Below are positions 23,384 to 34,207 of a stretch of 64,000 nucleotides of DNA, piece after piece. The translations under genes were made by a program, and so were the position numbers. Position 1 is the stretch's first letter; each line of letters opens with the position of its first letter. The DNA is taken from the NCBI GenBank assembly GCA_027405735.1, contig JAPEHQ010000001.1, forward strand, positions 3,844,001-3,908,000, written 5' to 3'. Below the pieces are notes generated by a model that was not told where the DNA came from, ran no database searches, and saw only the letters and a list, made by a program, of their open reading frames with translations. The DNA comes from Mucor racemosus. Taxonomy: Eukaryota; Mucoromycota; Mucoromycetes; Mucorales; Mucoraceae.

Positions 23384-26300
23384 CTACAAGTCATTCATAT
23401 TAGACATTCTATATAGCTCTGAGCATATTTTCTTTGAGACTATTGTGCTGTTAAATGGCACTGAGTTGAGCACATGATTGAAGTGATGAAACCATATAAG
23501 GCGTGTTATCGTTGAGAAAATGTCGTATATGTTGATGTGTATGTCTAAATTGTATATATAGTATCTGGACAGTTTTAAATTTTTGAAGTCATGATAAGTC
23601 TGTTGAGGATTTACCACTCTTGGGTACCCAAGAAACTTGTTGAAAATTTCCTGCCATATATCTTTTTTGTGTACACACGAGATCAACAGATGCATACTGT
23701 CTTCTCTAAGATTGCATAGGTGGCATTTGTCTGAATCAATATCTTTCATTTGCATGTTGTAAAGGAAGGACTTGGATGGTATTCTGTCATGGATAACTTT
23801 AAACCAAAGGTTTCTTGCTGTGTGATGCATATTTGTCTTGTAAAATTCTGTCCATTGTTTTTTGGATATATTATTGTTGTAACCTTTTGGTATTATTAAA
23901 GGAATGCCTTGATTTAGGATGTATCTTATACGTTTTTTCTTCTGATCCAGCAATGGCTTCTTGTTGACATCTTGTATTAGTTTAGAGTATTCTGATAAAT
24001 CATTTGATTCTTCAAAAAAATTTTCTATGGAATTGTTTTCCATGTATTGTTGGAAAAAATGATTGTATTTAATGTGTTGTTCTCTTTCAAGTCGAATGAT
24101 TTTTGATAACACTTTAGGTTTTTTGCATTCTTGTCTTGGTTTGTAGATTATGGATTTTGTCAAAGGAGTGTATTGAAAGAAGTCTTGTACCTTGCTTTGT
24201 TTGATTGTGGCAGTATTTATATTTATTAATTCATTATTGAGTTGTTCCTTGTTGCATATGGTGGTGAACGGCAGCGAGAGAAGTATTTTAGGTGATATTT
24301 TTATTTTTTCAGCATCCGGTTTGCATTGTTCTATACAAGAGTCTATAGCTTCGAAGATGTTGTGAAAGGAGTGTAAACCAGTAAATGAACTTTTGTAACG
24401 AGATTCAGGAAACAGGAGAGGCACTTCATGGTGAGGTGTATCACATCCATTTTGAAGGGCAAATACCATCAAGCTATATAAATGGCTAGGTACTGGATTT
24501 GGAGTTCCACTCACACTAAGTAACGCATTGATGTATCTAAGTTGTAGCATCTTCTGTTGCACTGATATGTTTAGCAGGCCTAATCCCCCTTCGTTTTTTG
24601 GCAGATAGAAGACATCCTTCTTCACTTGGATTCGTCTGTCATCAACAATATATTGATAGATAATGGAATTCAATCTTGAAGTAACCACCTTTGGTAGGTT
24701 GGTTAATCTTAGGACATGCCACAGTTTTGATAGTATCATTGTGTTGGCCACAGTTGCTCGACCATATACTGATATATTTCTTTCTTTATAAAAGTTGACA
24801 GTTGCTTGAATTTTTCCACTAATGTTGTCCACAAAGGTATCTCTTTGTTGATTGTTGAACCAGAGAGGGTAGCCTAGATATTTAAGATAGCCTGTACTTG
24901 AATTATCAAACCATTTCATCCGTTGATTGTTTGTGATATAGTTCCGTAATTCTGCACCTTTATGACCCACCATCTTACTGCCATGGAGGGGAAACGCGAC
25001 CGACTTATCTAAGTTGATTTTAGAATTTGACGCCTTGCTATATCCTTTCAAGCAATCTTCAATTGCCAAATATTCAGCTTTGTTTTTTGCAAAAATTAGT
25101 ATATCATCAGCATAGGCTAGTAGCTTAATTGGTTTTGGAGAAACCATGTTCATAGAATTTTGACTGCTTGGTTTAGTTGATTGCATAGTGTACCCAGTTA
25201 CAGCTTCATTATTAAGGATAGAGAGTAGAAATGGCTCTATCGCAAAATTAAAAAGAAGAGGTGAAATAGCATCACCTTGTCTTAGGCCTCGTTTTTGTTT
25301 AATTGGATTTGTTAGAAAACCATTGACATTGACGAATATTTCATTGTTGAAGAACAGATTTTGGATGCATTGAATGATGGACTCAGGGATACCAAATTTT
25401 TCTAGGACCTTGGTCAGATAGTATGGATGAACTCTATCATAGGCTTTATGGTTGTCTAGCATTATACCAACATATTCAGTGAACTCGGATTTATTCAAAC
25501 CTTTGCATACTTTTGAGTTTTCAATCATGAGGTTTAATGAAAACCCTTGATCTCCAATAAATCTTTGTGGCATGAATCCTGTTTGGAAGTTATTAATCAG
25601 CTGTGAAGCTATTCCCATGAGTCTGGAGTTCAGAATCCTAGTAAACACTTTGCAGTCGGTATTGATTAGAGAAATCGGCCTCCAGTTTGACAAATCTGAC
25701 AAATCGCCTTTCTTTGGTAGTAGGATAATACATGCTTGTTGCCAAGATTTAGGAATAATTCCATATTTCAATGCATCATTGTACACCTTTTCGACAATTT
25801 CTTTACATCTTGGGTGAATCATTACAATATTGAGAATTTCATATGGCAATCCATCCAAACCAGGGCTACTTTTACGTGGACTTCGTTTTGCACCTTGTTT
25901 GATCTCTTCAAAAGATATGTCTTGTGTAATTTCCTCAGTTTCCTCTTTAGAGATGGATTTGTTAATGTGGTTCAGTATTGCATCTAAACAGTTAATATCT
26001 ATTCTTTCTTCAGTGTACAACTTAGAGTAAAAAGATTCTGCTGCTCCAATCTTAGAATCCTTATCATTGCAATCAGTTCTAGTATCCGGGTGTTTGATCA
26101 TATTGAGGGTACGAGCTTCTCTTCGCTGGTCAATGGTTCTTTTGATATATGACGGCGAGTTTTCGTTGTTCTCCATCCAATACTTTCCTGATCTCAACCT
26201 TGCAATGTCTGTCTTTTCCTTTTGTAATTTTGAAATTTGTGTTTCAATATCAGGCAGTAGTATATTCAGACATTCTTTATTATCACGGTATAACCTCAAG

Positions 26301-27304
26301 ATACGGTTCCTCTCACTGTTTAGTTTCTTCAGTGTTGTCTCTCTGATTTGGTTGGTAGTGCGACAGAAATTAGTTGTAACTTTTTTGACCATATTCTTAA
26401 GACAATCCCATTGGTCTTGAGTTGACAGTTCAGGATTTAGCTTGTTTTGAACGTAGTTTTCTATTTCTCTATTCAAAATGCTAACATATCTTTTGTTCTT
26501 ACATAGGTAAGGATTGGCTCTCCATATACCTTTTCCACAGTTATACATTTCTATAGTTAAGGTCTTGGTAAGTAGTGCATGATCGGTAAATTCCTGACCG
26601 AAAAATTCTACATCTCCACCATTCATCCTTTGAAAGAGCTCCTTCCCGGCAAACATGTAATCTATAGTCGAGAGAGAGATACGTCCTTGTCTATTCTGTC
26701 TACATGTAGGCCCATATCCTTCTCCTTCTTGGTTCATACAGTCTTTCATATATCCCGCCATAAATTGGACTAACTCCTTGCTTTTACGTATTCTGGATCC
26801 ATGTCTGCTACCACTATCAAAACTGTAATTAAAGTCCCCTGCCATAATCAAATGTGGAAGAATCTCTGGCATAGATAAAAGTATGTTAACTATATCTTTA
26901 AAAAGATTATTCCTCTCTTGTCTTTGAACATGTCCAGAGTGTGCATAAATGTTCATGATGTAAAATGGTGTCGTAGGATTGTCTACAAAGGTAAGTTTGG
27001 ATAAAATCATTCTTCCATCTGTAGATATCTTGATTTTCTCAAGGTTAATTGCATTGTTAAAATTAATGATGGAACAGTGTTCAGTCCATATTGCTTGGTG
27101 ATATTTAAATTTGATTTCCATATTGTTGATTATTTCTTCAAACGAGTGATTTGGTATGTTGGTTTCCTGACATAGTAGGATATTTAATTTCTTGTTCTTT
27201 AACATAGCTATAAAGTCGTCTGTAGTTGATTGTTGAGATTGTTTGTATAGACTTCTGCAGTTGACAGAGCCTATATTGATGTTAACATATTTGGTATTAT
27301 TCAT
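23384..27304 (-). CDS. LINE ORF2: endonuclease-reverse transcriptase
   Basis: This 1306-residue polyprotein nicks the target and copies the element RNA (target-primed reverse transcription). Domains in order: APE-like endonuclease at about 1-235 (GSVNCRSLY, CQETN, MAGDFNYS, STIDYMF, TDHALL); reverse transcriptase at about 480-770 (WRPISLINTDCK, QTGFMPQR, LDNHKAYDRV with the first catalytic Asp, KRGLRQGDAISP, and LAYADDILIF near 730 with the YADD pair); a C-terminal zinc-binding zf-RVT-type motif CxxCx7Hx4C near 1190-1205. No frameshifts or stops, so it may be active. The start codon is 29 bases after the ORF1 stop in another frame, which suggests reinitiation or a dicistronic mRNA. Confidence 0.95.
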   Translation of the reverse strand: MNNTKYVNINIGSVNCRSLYKQSQQSTTDDFIAMLKNKKLNILLCQETNIPNHSFEEIINNMEIKFKYHQAIWTEHCSIINFNNAINLEKIKISTDGRMILSKLTFVDNPTTPFYIMNIYAHSGHVQRQERNNLFKDIVNILLSMPEILPHLIMAGDFNYSFDSGSRHGSRIRKSKELVQFMAGYMKDCMNQEGEGYGPTCRQNRQGRISLSTIDYMFAGKELFQRMNGGDVEFFGQEFTDHALLTKTLTIEMYNCGKGIWRANPYLCKNKRYVSILNREIENYVQNKLNPELSTQDQWDCLKNMVKKVTTNFCRTTNQIRETTLKKLNSERNRILRLYRDNKECLNILLPDIETQISKLQKEKTDIARLRSGKYWMENNENSPSYIKRTIDQRREARTLNMIKHPDTRTDCNDKDSKIGAAESFYSKLYTEERIDINCLDAILNHINKSISKEETEEITQDISFEEIKQGAKRSPRKSSPGLDGLPYEILNIVMIHPRCKEIVEKVYNDALKYGIIPKSWQQACIILLPKKGDLSDLSNWRPISLINTDCKVFTRILNSRLMGIASQLINNFQTGFMPQRFIGDQGFSLNLMIENSKVCKGLNKSEFTEYVGIMLDNHKAYDRVHPYYLTKVLEKFGIPESIIQCIQNLFFNNEIFVNVNGFLTNPIKQKRGLRQGDAISPLLFNFAIEPFLLSILNNEAVTGYTMQSTKPSSQNSMNMVSPKPIKLLAYADDILIFAKNKAEYLAIEDCLKGYSKASNSKINLDKSVAFPLHGSKMVGHKGAELRNYITNNQRMKWFDNSSTGYLKYLGYPLWFNNQQRDTFVDNISGKIQATVNFYKERNISVYGRATVANTMILSKLWHVLRLTNLPKVVTSRLNSIIYQYIVDDRRIQVKKDVFYLPKNEGGLGLLNISVQQKMLQLRYINALLSVSGTPNPVPSHLYSLMVFALQNGCDTPHHEVPLLFPESRYKSSFTGLHSFHNIFEAIDSCIEQCKPDAEKIKISPKILLSLPFTTICNKEQLNNELININTATIKQSKVQDFFQYTPLTKSIIYKPRQECKKPKVLSKIIRLEREQHIKYNHFFQQYMENNSIENFFEESNDLSEYSKLIQDVNKKPLLDQKKKRIRYILNQGIPLIIPKGYNNNISKKQWTEFYKTNMHHTARNLWFKVIHDRIPSKSFLYNMQMKDIDSDKCHLCNLREDSMHLLISCVHKKDIWQEIFNKFLGYPRVVNPQQTYHDFKNLKLSRYYIYNLDIHINIYDIFSTITRLIWFHHFNHVLNSVPFNSTIVSKKICSELYRMSNMNDL

Positions 27305-27333
27305 AAGTATTGTTGATATTTATAGATCAGAAA

Positions 27334-28911
27334 TTAATCTGAATGTTCAGATATTTCTTCTTCATTGCTAGCACCTACTGGAGACACAAATATGTCTTCC
27401 GTTGCTTTTATTACTTTGCTATCATTGGTGCCCTTTTTCTGAGGCGTGGTAGGCTCAACCGATCCAGGAGATATAGCATCATTCAGACGTCTCTTGGATG
27501 TATTGATCTTAGACGGCTTGAGTTGATCCTTACTTGTAGTTGAGTTTAAACCTCTATTTGCGGTGTCCGAAGATTGGCTTGATCTCAGCAATCTTGGTGC
27601 CCTCGAAGTCGAAGCAATATTCTTCTTAGCATGTTGAATTTGCTTTTCCCCTTCTTGATTAATTTGCACCCCGACATTGTCATCCTCATTGATATTAGGT
27701 TCGAAGTTCCCTTCATTCAATTCTGAAGCGACATCTTCCTCCCTGGTTCCAATCACAGTATTTTCTTCATTAGTTTCGGCTTCAGTGCCTTTAGCTGATT
27801 CAGTGACAACATCTTCCATGTTTTCTTCTTCCACAATGTTCCTGGTTTCTTCATTCTGTTCCTCTACCGAGGCAGCTAACACTTCAAAAGTATTGTTAGA
27901 AGTGAATTTTGCATTAGGATTACCTCCTTTCAACGCATCCAATAGATTAACTTCCATGCCACTAGATTTAGCTTGGTTTATATCACCATTGTCATTCGAA
28001 TCTTGATACTTGGAAGTTTCCTTGTTTCTAAGGTCCTTTTTGTTCCAGGGAGCAGCTGGACAGTCGGCCTGTAAATGGTTAGGGCTCCTGCATCGATGGC
28101 AAAGTTTTCGCTGCTTCTTGGGACAATCATACTTGATGTGATCATCCGAATGACACTCAGGACAAATGGGCTTCATGTTTGACCATACTAGGTGAAGGGC
28201 TGTTCCCTCATAGCCAATAAGCTGTACCTGAGGAGTAAGGTCAGCTGCATAATTTTTTAATTTATCCCTGTTAAGAGTGACAAAGCCTCGGCCAGTAAAC
28301 CAATCATGATCCTCCACCTTCATCAATCCAATGTTCAGGATATCGCCGTATCTTTCAAATGTCTTGACAAGAGATTCCATCAACGCATCCTCATCATCAA
28401 GAGGGATCTCAGTAATTCCAACCCGAATTACTTGAGATGTACTCGTCAAGGTTTTACTAACTTCAATAGCTTTACCTTCCACTACAAATTCCTTTAAAAG
28501 CGCATCTTTGCATTCCTTTTCAGTAGAGAAGCTAAGTTCGACAACTTTTCGCTTGTTCTTTCCAATAATTCTTGGTTTCATACCTAAGCTGTTGGGATAT
28601 TGCTCTCTCATGATACCTAAGAGGGTCTTATCTTTGAACACCATTCCAAGGAATTGAGAACAATCAATGACGATAGAGTTTTTTTCCTTCGCTTCAATGA
28701 AAGTCGAGTTGGATGTTAAGGTTTTAAAACATTCCGTATTATCCACATCTGGAGTAACATTGAATGCGTGTCGTTTTTGAAATTTGATTGCATCTGTGAA
28801 AGACTGATATGTAAATGGTTTGTTGCTTGGATTATGGCTAGAATCCAACGTTGATCTACCCTGTGAGGTAGATTCTCGCATTAAAAACTGATCTTTAGCG
28901 GAGAAAGCCAT
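27334..28911 (-). CDS. LINE ORF1: zinc-knuckle RNA-binding protein
   Basis: This 525-residue ORF1 protein probably packages element RNA. Two CCHC zinc knuckles lie in tandem at about residues 247-285 (CPECHSDDHIKYDC and CHRCRSPNHLQADC). Just before them, a stretch containing VIRVGITEIPLDDED and GRGFVTLNRD resembles an RRM-like fold. The C-terminal half is acidic and Ser/Thr-rich without recognisable domains. The ATG is only two bases inside the inferred 5' edge of the element. The RNA-binding role is inferred from the zinc knuckles. Confidence 0.9.
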   Translation of the reverse strand: MAFSAKDQFLMRESTSQGRSTLDSSHNPSNKPFTYQSFTDAIKFQKRHAFNVTPDVDNTECFKTLTSNSTFIEAKEKNSIVIDCSQFLGMVFKDKTLLGIMREQYPNSLGMKPRIIGKNKRKVVELSFSTEKECKDALLKEFVVEGKAIEVSKTLTSTSQVIRVGITEIPLDDEDALMESLVKTFERYGDILNIGLMKVEDHDWFTGRGFVTLNRDKLKNYAADLTPQVQLIGYEGTALHLVWSNMKPICPECHSDDHIKYDCPKKQRKLCHRCRSPNHLQADCPAAPWNKKDLRNKETSKYQDSNDNGDINQAKSSGMEVNLLDALKGGNPNAKFTSNNTFEVLAASVEEQNEETRNIVEEENMEDVVTESAKGTEAETNEENTVIGTREEDVASELNEGNFEPNINEDDNVGVQINQEGEKQIQHAKKNIASTSRAPRLLRSSQSSDTANRGLNSTTSKDQLKPSKINTSKRRLNDAISPGSVEPTTPQKKGTNDSKVIKATEDIFVSPVGASNEEEISEHSD

Positions 28912-28927
28912 GTTTTTTCATTATTTT

Positions 28928-29214
28928 CAGAACCATGGTCGACTTTGCGTTTCAACCTCCGCAAGCATATTTTTTTGACCTGTTTTTGGTCAAAATTTTG
29001 TAAAAATGCCACTGAATGATGATAATAAGCTTGTGAAAGTACATGGCCCTTTTTCAAAAATATCTTTTGTACTTTGGCCATGGTTGCAGTTCAATCCAGC
29101 TTTTATGAAACCGAAAATCAATCGCAAAAATGGGCTGACCACACGGACTGTCGTTCCTCGACACATTAAAAAAACCAAGCAAGCCTGTCTTTTTCTGCCG
29201 ATTCTAACACAACA
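28928..29214. other. Upstream region of RCC1-like gene
   Basis: Short spacer between the LINE 5' edge and the RCC1-like ATG. It contains a perfect hairpin TTTTGACC/GGTCAAAA near 28971-28995. If the LINE insertion is recent, this gene lost its native far-upstream DNA. Confidence 0.45.
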
Positions 29215-30324
29215 ATGCAGCATAGACTATATAGTTTCGGCTTCAACGCGTTTGAGCAAGCAAAGAAATCAGGCGAAACTGTTATAAGATCACCATACTG
29301 TCATACACATACGAGTAAAGTATTGTTTGCTAGTTGGGAAACAACGATTATAATTGACGGTAAATTGATTGTAGAAGGTTAATTTGTTATCAAGGATCTA
29401 ATGAATTTTTTAGATGAAGGTACTATTCAATTCTGGGGATTTCAACCTCCATGGTTTTCTAAATTCAAGACATTATGTCAACAAAAGAAAGGCATCATCA
29501 GCATTTTTGGAGACCCTGACAGCATGATGGGATTGATCGATGATCAACATAACCTCTCATTCGTCAAAGTGACATCTGAACATGTTGATTGCATTCTAAA
29601 TGTTGAACAAGCTGTCTATTGTCAGGGCAAACAAGATATATTTGTTTTAAAGCAGCAATCAGGCCAAGTTGAGCAATATAGTATACATGATTTGAAATGC
29701 GAGATACTTGATTTGCCATGCCAGGTGACAAAGATGAGCGCTTCCAATACACACATTTTGTTTTTAACAAACTCGACTGATGCACCAGTATATGGCCTTG
29801 GATCCAATCGTTTATCTCAATTAGGCATTGATTATCAGCAGCAGGAATTGAAATCACCGTCCATGATTGAATATTTCTGTGGGTTGAGAGATGCAAGCGA
29901 TGTTGCTTGTGGCCCATTTCATTCTGCCATTATATTAGGTGGTGATGTATATACATTTGGTTGGTCAAAAGATGGTAGATTGGGCTGGGGAGCGTCTGAA
30001 GATAAAGACGATATAATCTCCTTGGCAGTGTTTTTAGATATTAATGATCAGCCTATAGAGATCGATGCAAAAAAAGTAGTATGTGGTTCAGCTCATACAT
30101 TGGTTTTAGATGGTAAATTAATAGCACATAAATCAAGGGCACACATGGACCTAATTATTTTTATAATAGATCAAGGTCATGTATGGTCTTGTGGTAGTAA
30201 TACGTATGGTCAATTAGGCCGTACAATAGCAGAAAATCAATCAGATGCTTATTTTCGTCGTTGTACAATAGATAAAGCTATAGATTGTTTTACAGGACGA
30301 TGGACGTCTTTTATTTTACTATAA
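29215..30324 (+). CDS. RCC1-repeat protein (RCCD1-like)
   Basis: Predicted beta-propeller protein of the RCC1 family. Three exons: 29215-29359, 29414-30112, 30170-30324 (332 residues). RCC1-type repeat motifs are LYSFGFNAFEQ at the N terminus, VYGLGSNRLSQLG, ACGPFHSAIIL, VYTFGWSKDGRLGWG, CGSAHTLVLD and VWSCGSNTYGQLG. The arrangement, with an early FGFN motif and few repeats, fits RCCD1-like proteins better than the seven-bladed Ran exchange factor. Both introns are multiples of three (54 and 57 nt). The second has no stop, so its retention would only insert 19 residues. The first contains in-frame stops. The gene ends 16 bases from the convergent Mrp51 stop. Function unknown beyond the fold. 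Confidence 0.85.
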
Positions 30325-30340
30325 TTATAATACATATTCT

Positions 30341-31231
30341 CTATCTAGTGTTGTTGATTAAACCAGCAATTCTACTCATTAATTTGTCATGATTTGGATT
30401 AGCTTGCACTTGATCTTTATCATCTCTCACTCTTCCTATTGACTCCTTTCTTGTTAAAAACATTTCTGCGGTTGAGATTGTTTGATGTTTGTCATCCAAA
30501 ACATCATCAAATGCCAACATGAATGGTAAACTAGCAGCACCAGGTGGTGTCATTGTAAGAACAACCTTGGGCTTTCCTTCATCATCAATATGAGCACTTT
30601 CAACGTAGAATGTACGAACTCTTCTATCTCCTAATTGACGTAATCCTAATGAATGACGTTTGGGTAAATGAGCTACAACACCACCAATACCAACTGCATG
30701 ACCATGACGTCCTGCATTCAAAATACGACCTTCCACAGAATAGGGTTCATCAGAAGTGTAATCAGAATAAGTGGGACCCACGGGACTATCTGTATCAGCA
30801 AAAGAAATATCCAAATAGTCGTATAATTGATCTTGTACCAAATCTTTTTGCTTGAGTAATTGCTGGAACTCGGGTGCACGTTTAGCACATTGTTGTAAGA
30901 AACGTCTAAAGTCAACAGGGGTCATTTTGGCAATATTGTAAGTTTGTTTATCAGAACGAGATGTTGGTTTCTTGGATTCGGGGAAATTTTCCTTCCAACG
31001 TTTTACAAACAATACTTTACTGTTGCCTGATTGCCAAGGAGTTTGATGTTCTGCTGTATCCAAGGCTTCGATAGTAGCATAGCGAGTACGAATAACAGTT
31101 GGTAAATTACGCTTTAAACCCCAATCACCAATTTGTTTACGCTTTAAGGGTGTTGTATATACTTGACTTATGGTACGATCATAAGATGCAAGCCTTGAAT
31201 TACGTAATAAGCTACCGAATGTATTGCTCAT
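30341..31231 (-). CDS. MRP51: Mitochondrial small-subunit ribosomal protein Mrp51-like
   Basis: Single-exon gene for a 296-residue mitoribosomal protein. The N terminus NTFGSLLRNSRLASYD, then the QVYTTP and GDWGLKRNLP motifs, are the hallmarks of the fungal Mrp51 family. It is needed for mitochondrial translation, in yeast acting with 5' leaders of mitochondrial mRNAs. The Met at 31231 was chosen because it sits directly before the conserved start. An in-frame Met 14 codons upstream would add a hydrophobic stretch not expected in the family. It is convergent with the RCC1-like gene and divergent from the FHA-RING gene. Confidence 0.9.
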   Translation of the reverse strand: MSNTFGSLLRNSRLASYDRTISQVYTTPLKRKQIGDWGLKRNLPTVIRTRYATIEALDTAEHQTPWQSGNSKVLFVKRWKENFPESKKPTSRSDKQTYNIAKMTPVDFRRFLQQCAKRAPEFQQLLKQKDLVQDQLYDYLDISFADTDSPVGPTYSDYTSDEPYSVEGRILNAGRHGHAVGIGGVVAHLPKRHSLGLRQLGDRRVRTFYVESAHIDDEGKPKVVLTMTPPGAASLPFMLAFDDVLDDKHQTISTAEMFLTRKESIGRVRDDKDQVQANPNHDKLMSRIAGLINNTR

Positions 31232-32002
31232 TACTGATGGAATAGTGATATTGAAGAATATATACAAAAACAAGGACTTTTTTCATCTCCCCTGCCTAGA
31301 ATGTTGTTTTGTTTGAAGTCGGGGATCATATAAAACTAACCACCATATCAAAAGTGGCTTATTGCATTTCAATCTGGCTACCATGACAACGGTACCTGTC
31401 AAAATTCAACAATTAAAAATGATCTACCATCAGTTGGTTGTAATAGAAATACATGCATCTTTTCATGTAATTAATGTGTCAATTACTCAATTTTTATATT
31501 AAACATGATAATGTTGATTTACTGAGCAGAAAAGAAAAAAAAAACGAGATTACACAAGAATTGGCTGGTGTTCGATATTTTATTCTGTTTAAAAGCATTT
31601 TTTATTCTATTAAAAGAATAGATAAGCTGATATACAACATGTTGTATCAAATCTCTTTCTTTTCTATAACTTTTTTACAACTTTTTTCGCATTTTTACCC
31701 CACAATACATTTGTGGATTTCAGTAACAGAATCGTAATTTTTGGAGTGGCGAATTGAATTAAGAATTTTCTCTTTCTCTTTGCACCGTTTAAATAAACAA
31801 ATAAATAAAGAGATAGTGAAAAGCAAGTTCACACACATATCCTCTTGTTTTTCTTTATTGTTCTTGCTATAGTTCGATAGCACTTTTTTTTATCTTTTAT
31901 CCTTCTTATTCTCCTCATTTTTTCATCCCCTTTCTCTCTCTTTTTTTTTTTTATACATATTATATTATCTTTTTCTCTTTTTCTCTCCTCAATATTTTAC
32001 AA
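31232..32002. other. Divergent promoter region (Mrp51 / FHA-RING)
   Basis: 770-base spacer, AT-rich, ending in a pyrimidine-rich (C/T) tract at about 31925-31990 directly before the FHA-RING start, typical of fungal promoters. The 87-residue frame at 31474-31737 is not protein-like. Confidence 0.5.
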
Positions 32003-33007
32003 ATGGAAGAAAATCAACATAAATTACGTATAGTACCACATCTTGATTCGAGCAGCGCAATTGTATTTCCAATCATGGAGTTCACACTGAATGGCTCAGC
32101 AGTTGTACATATTGGACGCTCCATCGCTGAAAGTAATAAAAGGCCGCAATCTTCTAATACACAAATGACTTTTAGGAGTAAGGTTGTAAGTAGAACACAT
32201 GCTGAAATATTTGTACAAGCCAACAAGGTATTTATTATACAAATAATAAGACATTTGCCTTGATATTGATCCATTATACAGGTTTTTATTCGTGATTTGG
32301 AATCTTCTTCAGGTACATTTTTGAACAGTAGAAGATTATGTGGGCCAAACCAAAAATCACAGCCATTTCAGCTTCACGATAATGATATAATTCAACTGGG
32401 TGTTGATTATCAAGGAGGAACACAAGGTAAAAACAAAGAAAAACAAGTGACAATGTCAATATTGACACAACATTTTAGAGATTTATCGTGCGGTCAAAAT
32501 GCGATTAGAACTGAACAAAAATAACCAGCAAATTGACAATATGAACAGATACAAGTAAGATTGATTTTTGTTTCTTATTATCAAATGTATTAATCCTATA
32601 CAATTCTTAAAAGCTTGAAAACATACAATTCTCTTCGTAATCTGGCTACACCACCCAATCATATTTCAACAATCACGCAATCAATGGGAAGAATCGAATT
32701 TGATGAATTAGGCAATAATGCAGAAGGAGAAAACGAAGACGACGACGACGATGATGTTCATGTTGACGAATGCTGTATTTGTCTATTTGCAATTGCGCCC
32801 TTTCAAGCATTATTTGTTGCGCCTTGTTCTCATACATTTCATTATAAATGTTTACGTCCATTATTATTGAATCATCCTGGGTTTTCATGTCCATTGTGTA
32901 GAAATTATGCTGATTTGGATGCAAGCGTCTCTCTTGAAGTAGAAGAAGTAAAATCAATGTTAAAGACAATGAAGAAAACAAACAAATCAGCATCACAAGA
33001 TGAATAA
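32003..33007 (+). CDS. DMA1: FHA-RING E3 ubiquitin ligase (Dma1 family)
   Basis: Predicted phospho-dependent ubiquitin ligase of the Dma1/Dma2 (Chfr-RNF8-like) group, which links septin and mitotic checkpoint control in yeasts. Four exons: 32003-32227, 32282-32426, 32479-32554, 32614-33007 (279 residues). The FHA domain spans about 18-125 with HIGRS, the conserved VVSRTHAEI and ESSSGTFLN motifs, then LGVDYQGG and the conserved VKMRLELN end. An acidic run of six Asp precedes a C3HC4/C3H2C3-type RING at about 202-245 (CCICL, CSHTFHYKCLRP, CPLCR). Both domains keep their key residues. Dma1 orthology is inferred from the domain order, size and the QGGTQEIYRAVKM junction. Confidence 0.92.
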
Positions 33008-34207
33008 AAATTGTGTGCATAAATTACCTACACTTTTACTATTACACGCACGCATTTAGATAGAGAATTACATATACCTAATAATGAAATGCAACGGCTA
33101 TTCAACCAGTTTCATTGTTTATTATATTTATTACTAGTTTCTTCATAATACATACCCTCCATTCATCATTTTGATTATATAAAAGATATAAAGTTTCAAT
33201 GTTGCACTGATCACACACCAATGATTGTTCATAGGGTTAAATAAGACTGAAGACATAACACACGTACATACATTACGCTTGCTTTACACACGCACTTACC
33301 CACTCATTTCACTCACTCACACACTGATATAAATCTTGATTGCGCACAAAAACACACAAAATTACCACATTGGTAGTACAAACATGATGAAATGTAATGT
33401 TTGATCGGGCATGATACAAAAAGTAGATGTTACGTTCTTGCTGATCTACATATTAGTATTTCACATTTTCGGAAACAACAATCAATTGTTATTTCTTATA
33501 ATTGCATAATAATATAAATATTATATTGACGCTTGTTTATCAAAGAAATACAAATCTCCTTGAAAAATTTTATTTCTAATTGACAAAAATAGATTTTTTT
33601 TTGTTGTTGATTCTGTTGAATAAATGATAGAATATCCCTGCTTTTAAGTTGTAGAATATCTGTTATATGAAACAAGGCTATATATAAAATTGTTGTCATT
33701 TATTTATGATAATTACAGCAAAGTAATCGAACTAAGGAGCGTTGTGTGTTTGTGTGTGTGTGTGTGTGTTTTTTTTTTTTTTCTCCTTCAAAACTCCTTG
33801 AATAATATATATATAATTATTATAGCTTAAATAACAAACAATTTCGTTCTATATAAATCACATGTAAGGTGTATATATTATAAACACACAATACTATATT
33901 AATACAAATTATATGTTATCTTTCCAAGAATACATATACACAAACATAAGTTTATATGGTAAAACAGGTGTTTTGGTTGATAGTTAGTTAGCATGGTAGT
34001 ACAATGAAACAATTGATACAAGAGGGGTCAAGTTAGGAGATTGGGACAAGGAGACGTAAGGGGAAGAGAGAGAAAAAGAAAAAAAAAGACCAATTGGGGG
34101 AGATCAATGCTTGGGGGGATAGATCAATCCATTTCTTTATATAAATACATGCCACATTTGTATTTGGTCGTTCTTTTTTTTTCTCCCTTGTAAAAAATAT
34201 ACAAAAA
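33008..34207. other. 1.2-kb intergenic DNA with CA/GT microsatellites
   Basis: No gene seen. Low-complexity runs include CA-rich DNA at about 33260-33360 and a (GT)n tract followed by poly(T) at about 33745-33782. Confidence 0.55.

Larger units (their letters stand above)
23237..28927 (-). mobile_element. Non-LTR retrotransposon (LINE), apparently full length
   Basis: Two-ORF LINE in minus orientation. Its 3' end is a poly(A) tail, seen on the plus strand as a run of T at 23247-23264, preceded by about 118 nt of 3' UTR. The same 14 bases, TTTTTCATTATTTT, flank it at 23237-23250 and 28914-28927 and are the likely target-site duplication. With that boundary the 5' UTR before ORF1 is only about two bases. 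Both ORFs are uninterrupted, which suggests recent insertion. It lies between the RWD gene and the promoter side of the RCC1-like gene. The organisation (APE-type endonuclease, RT, zf-RVT) is L1-like. The clade needs a phylogeny. Confidence 0.92.

Noticed and set aside
29217..29420. In-frame stop making the RCC1-like gene a pseudogene
   Set aside because: A 54-nt intron (29360-29413) with donor GTAAAT and acceptor TTTTTTAG removes the stop and restores the repeat motif.
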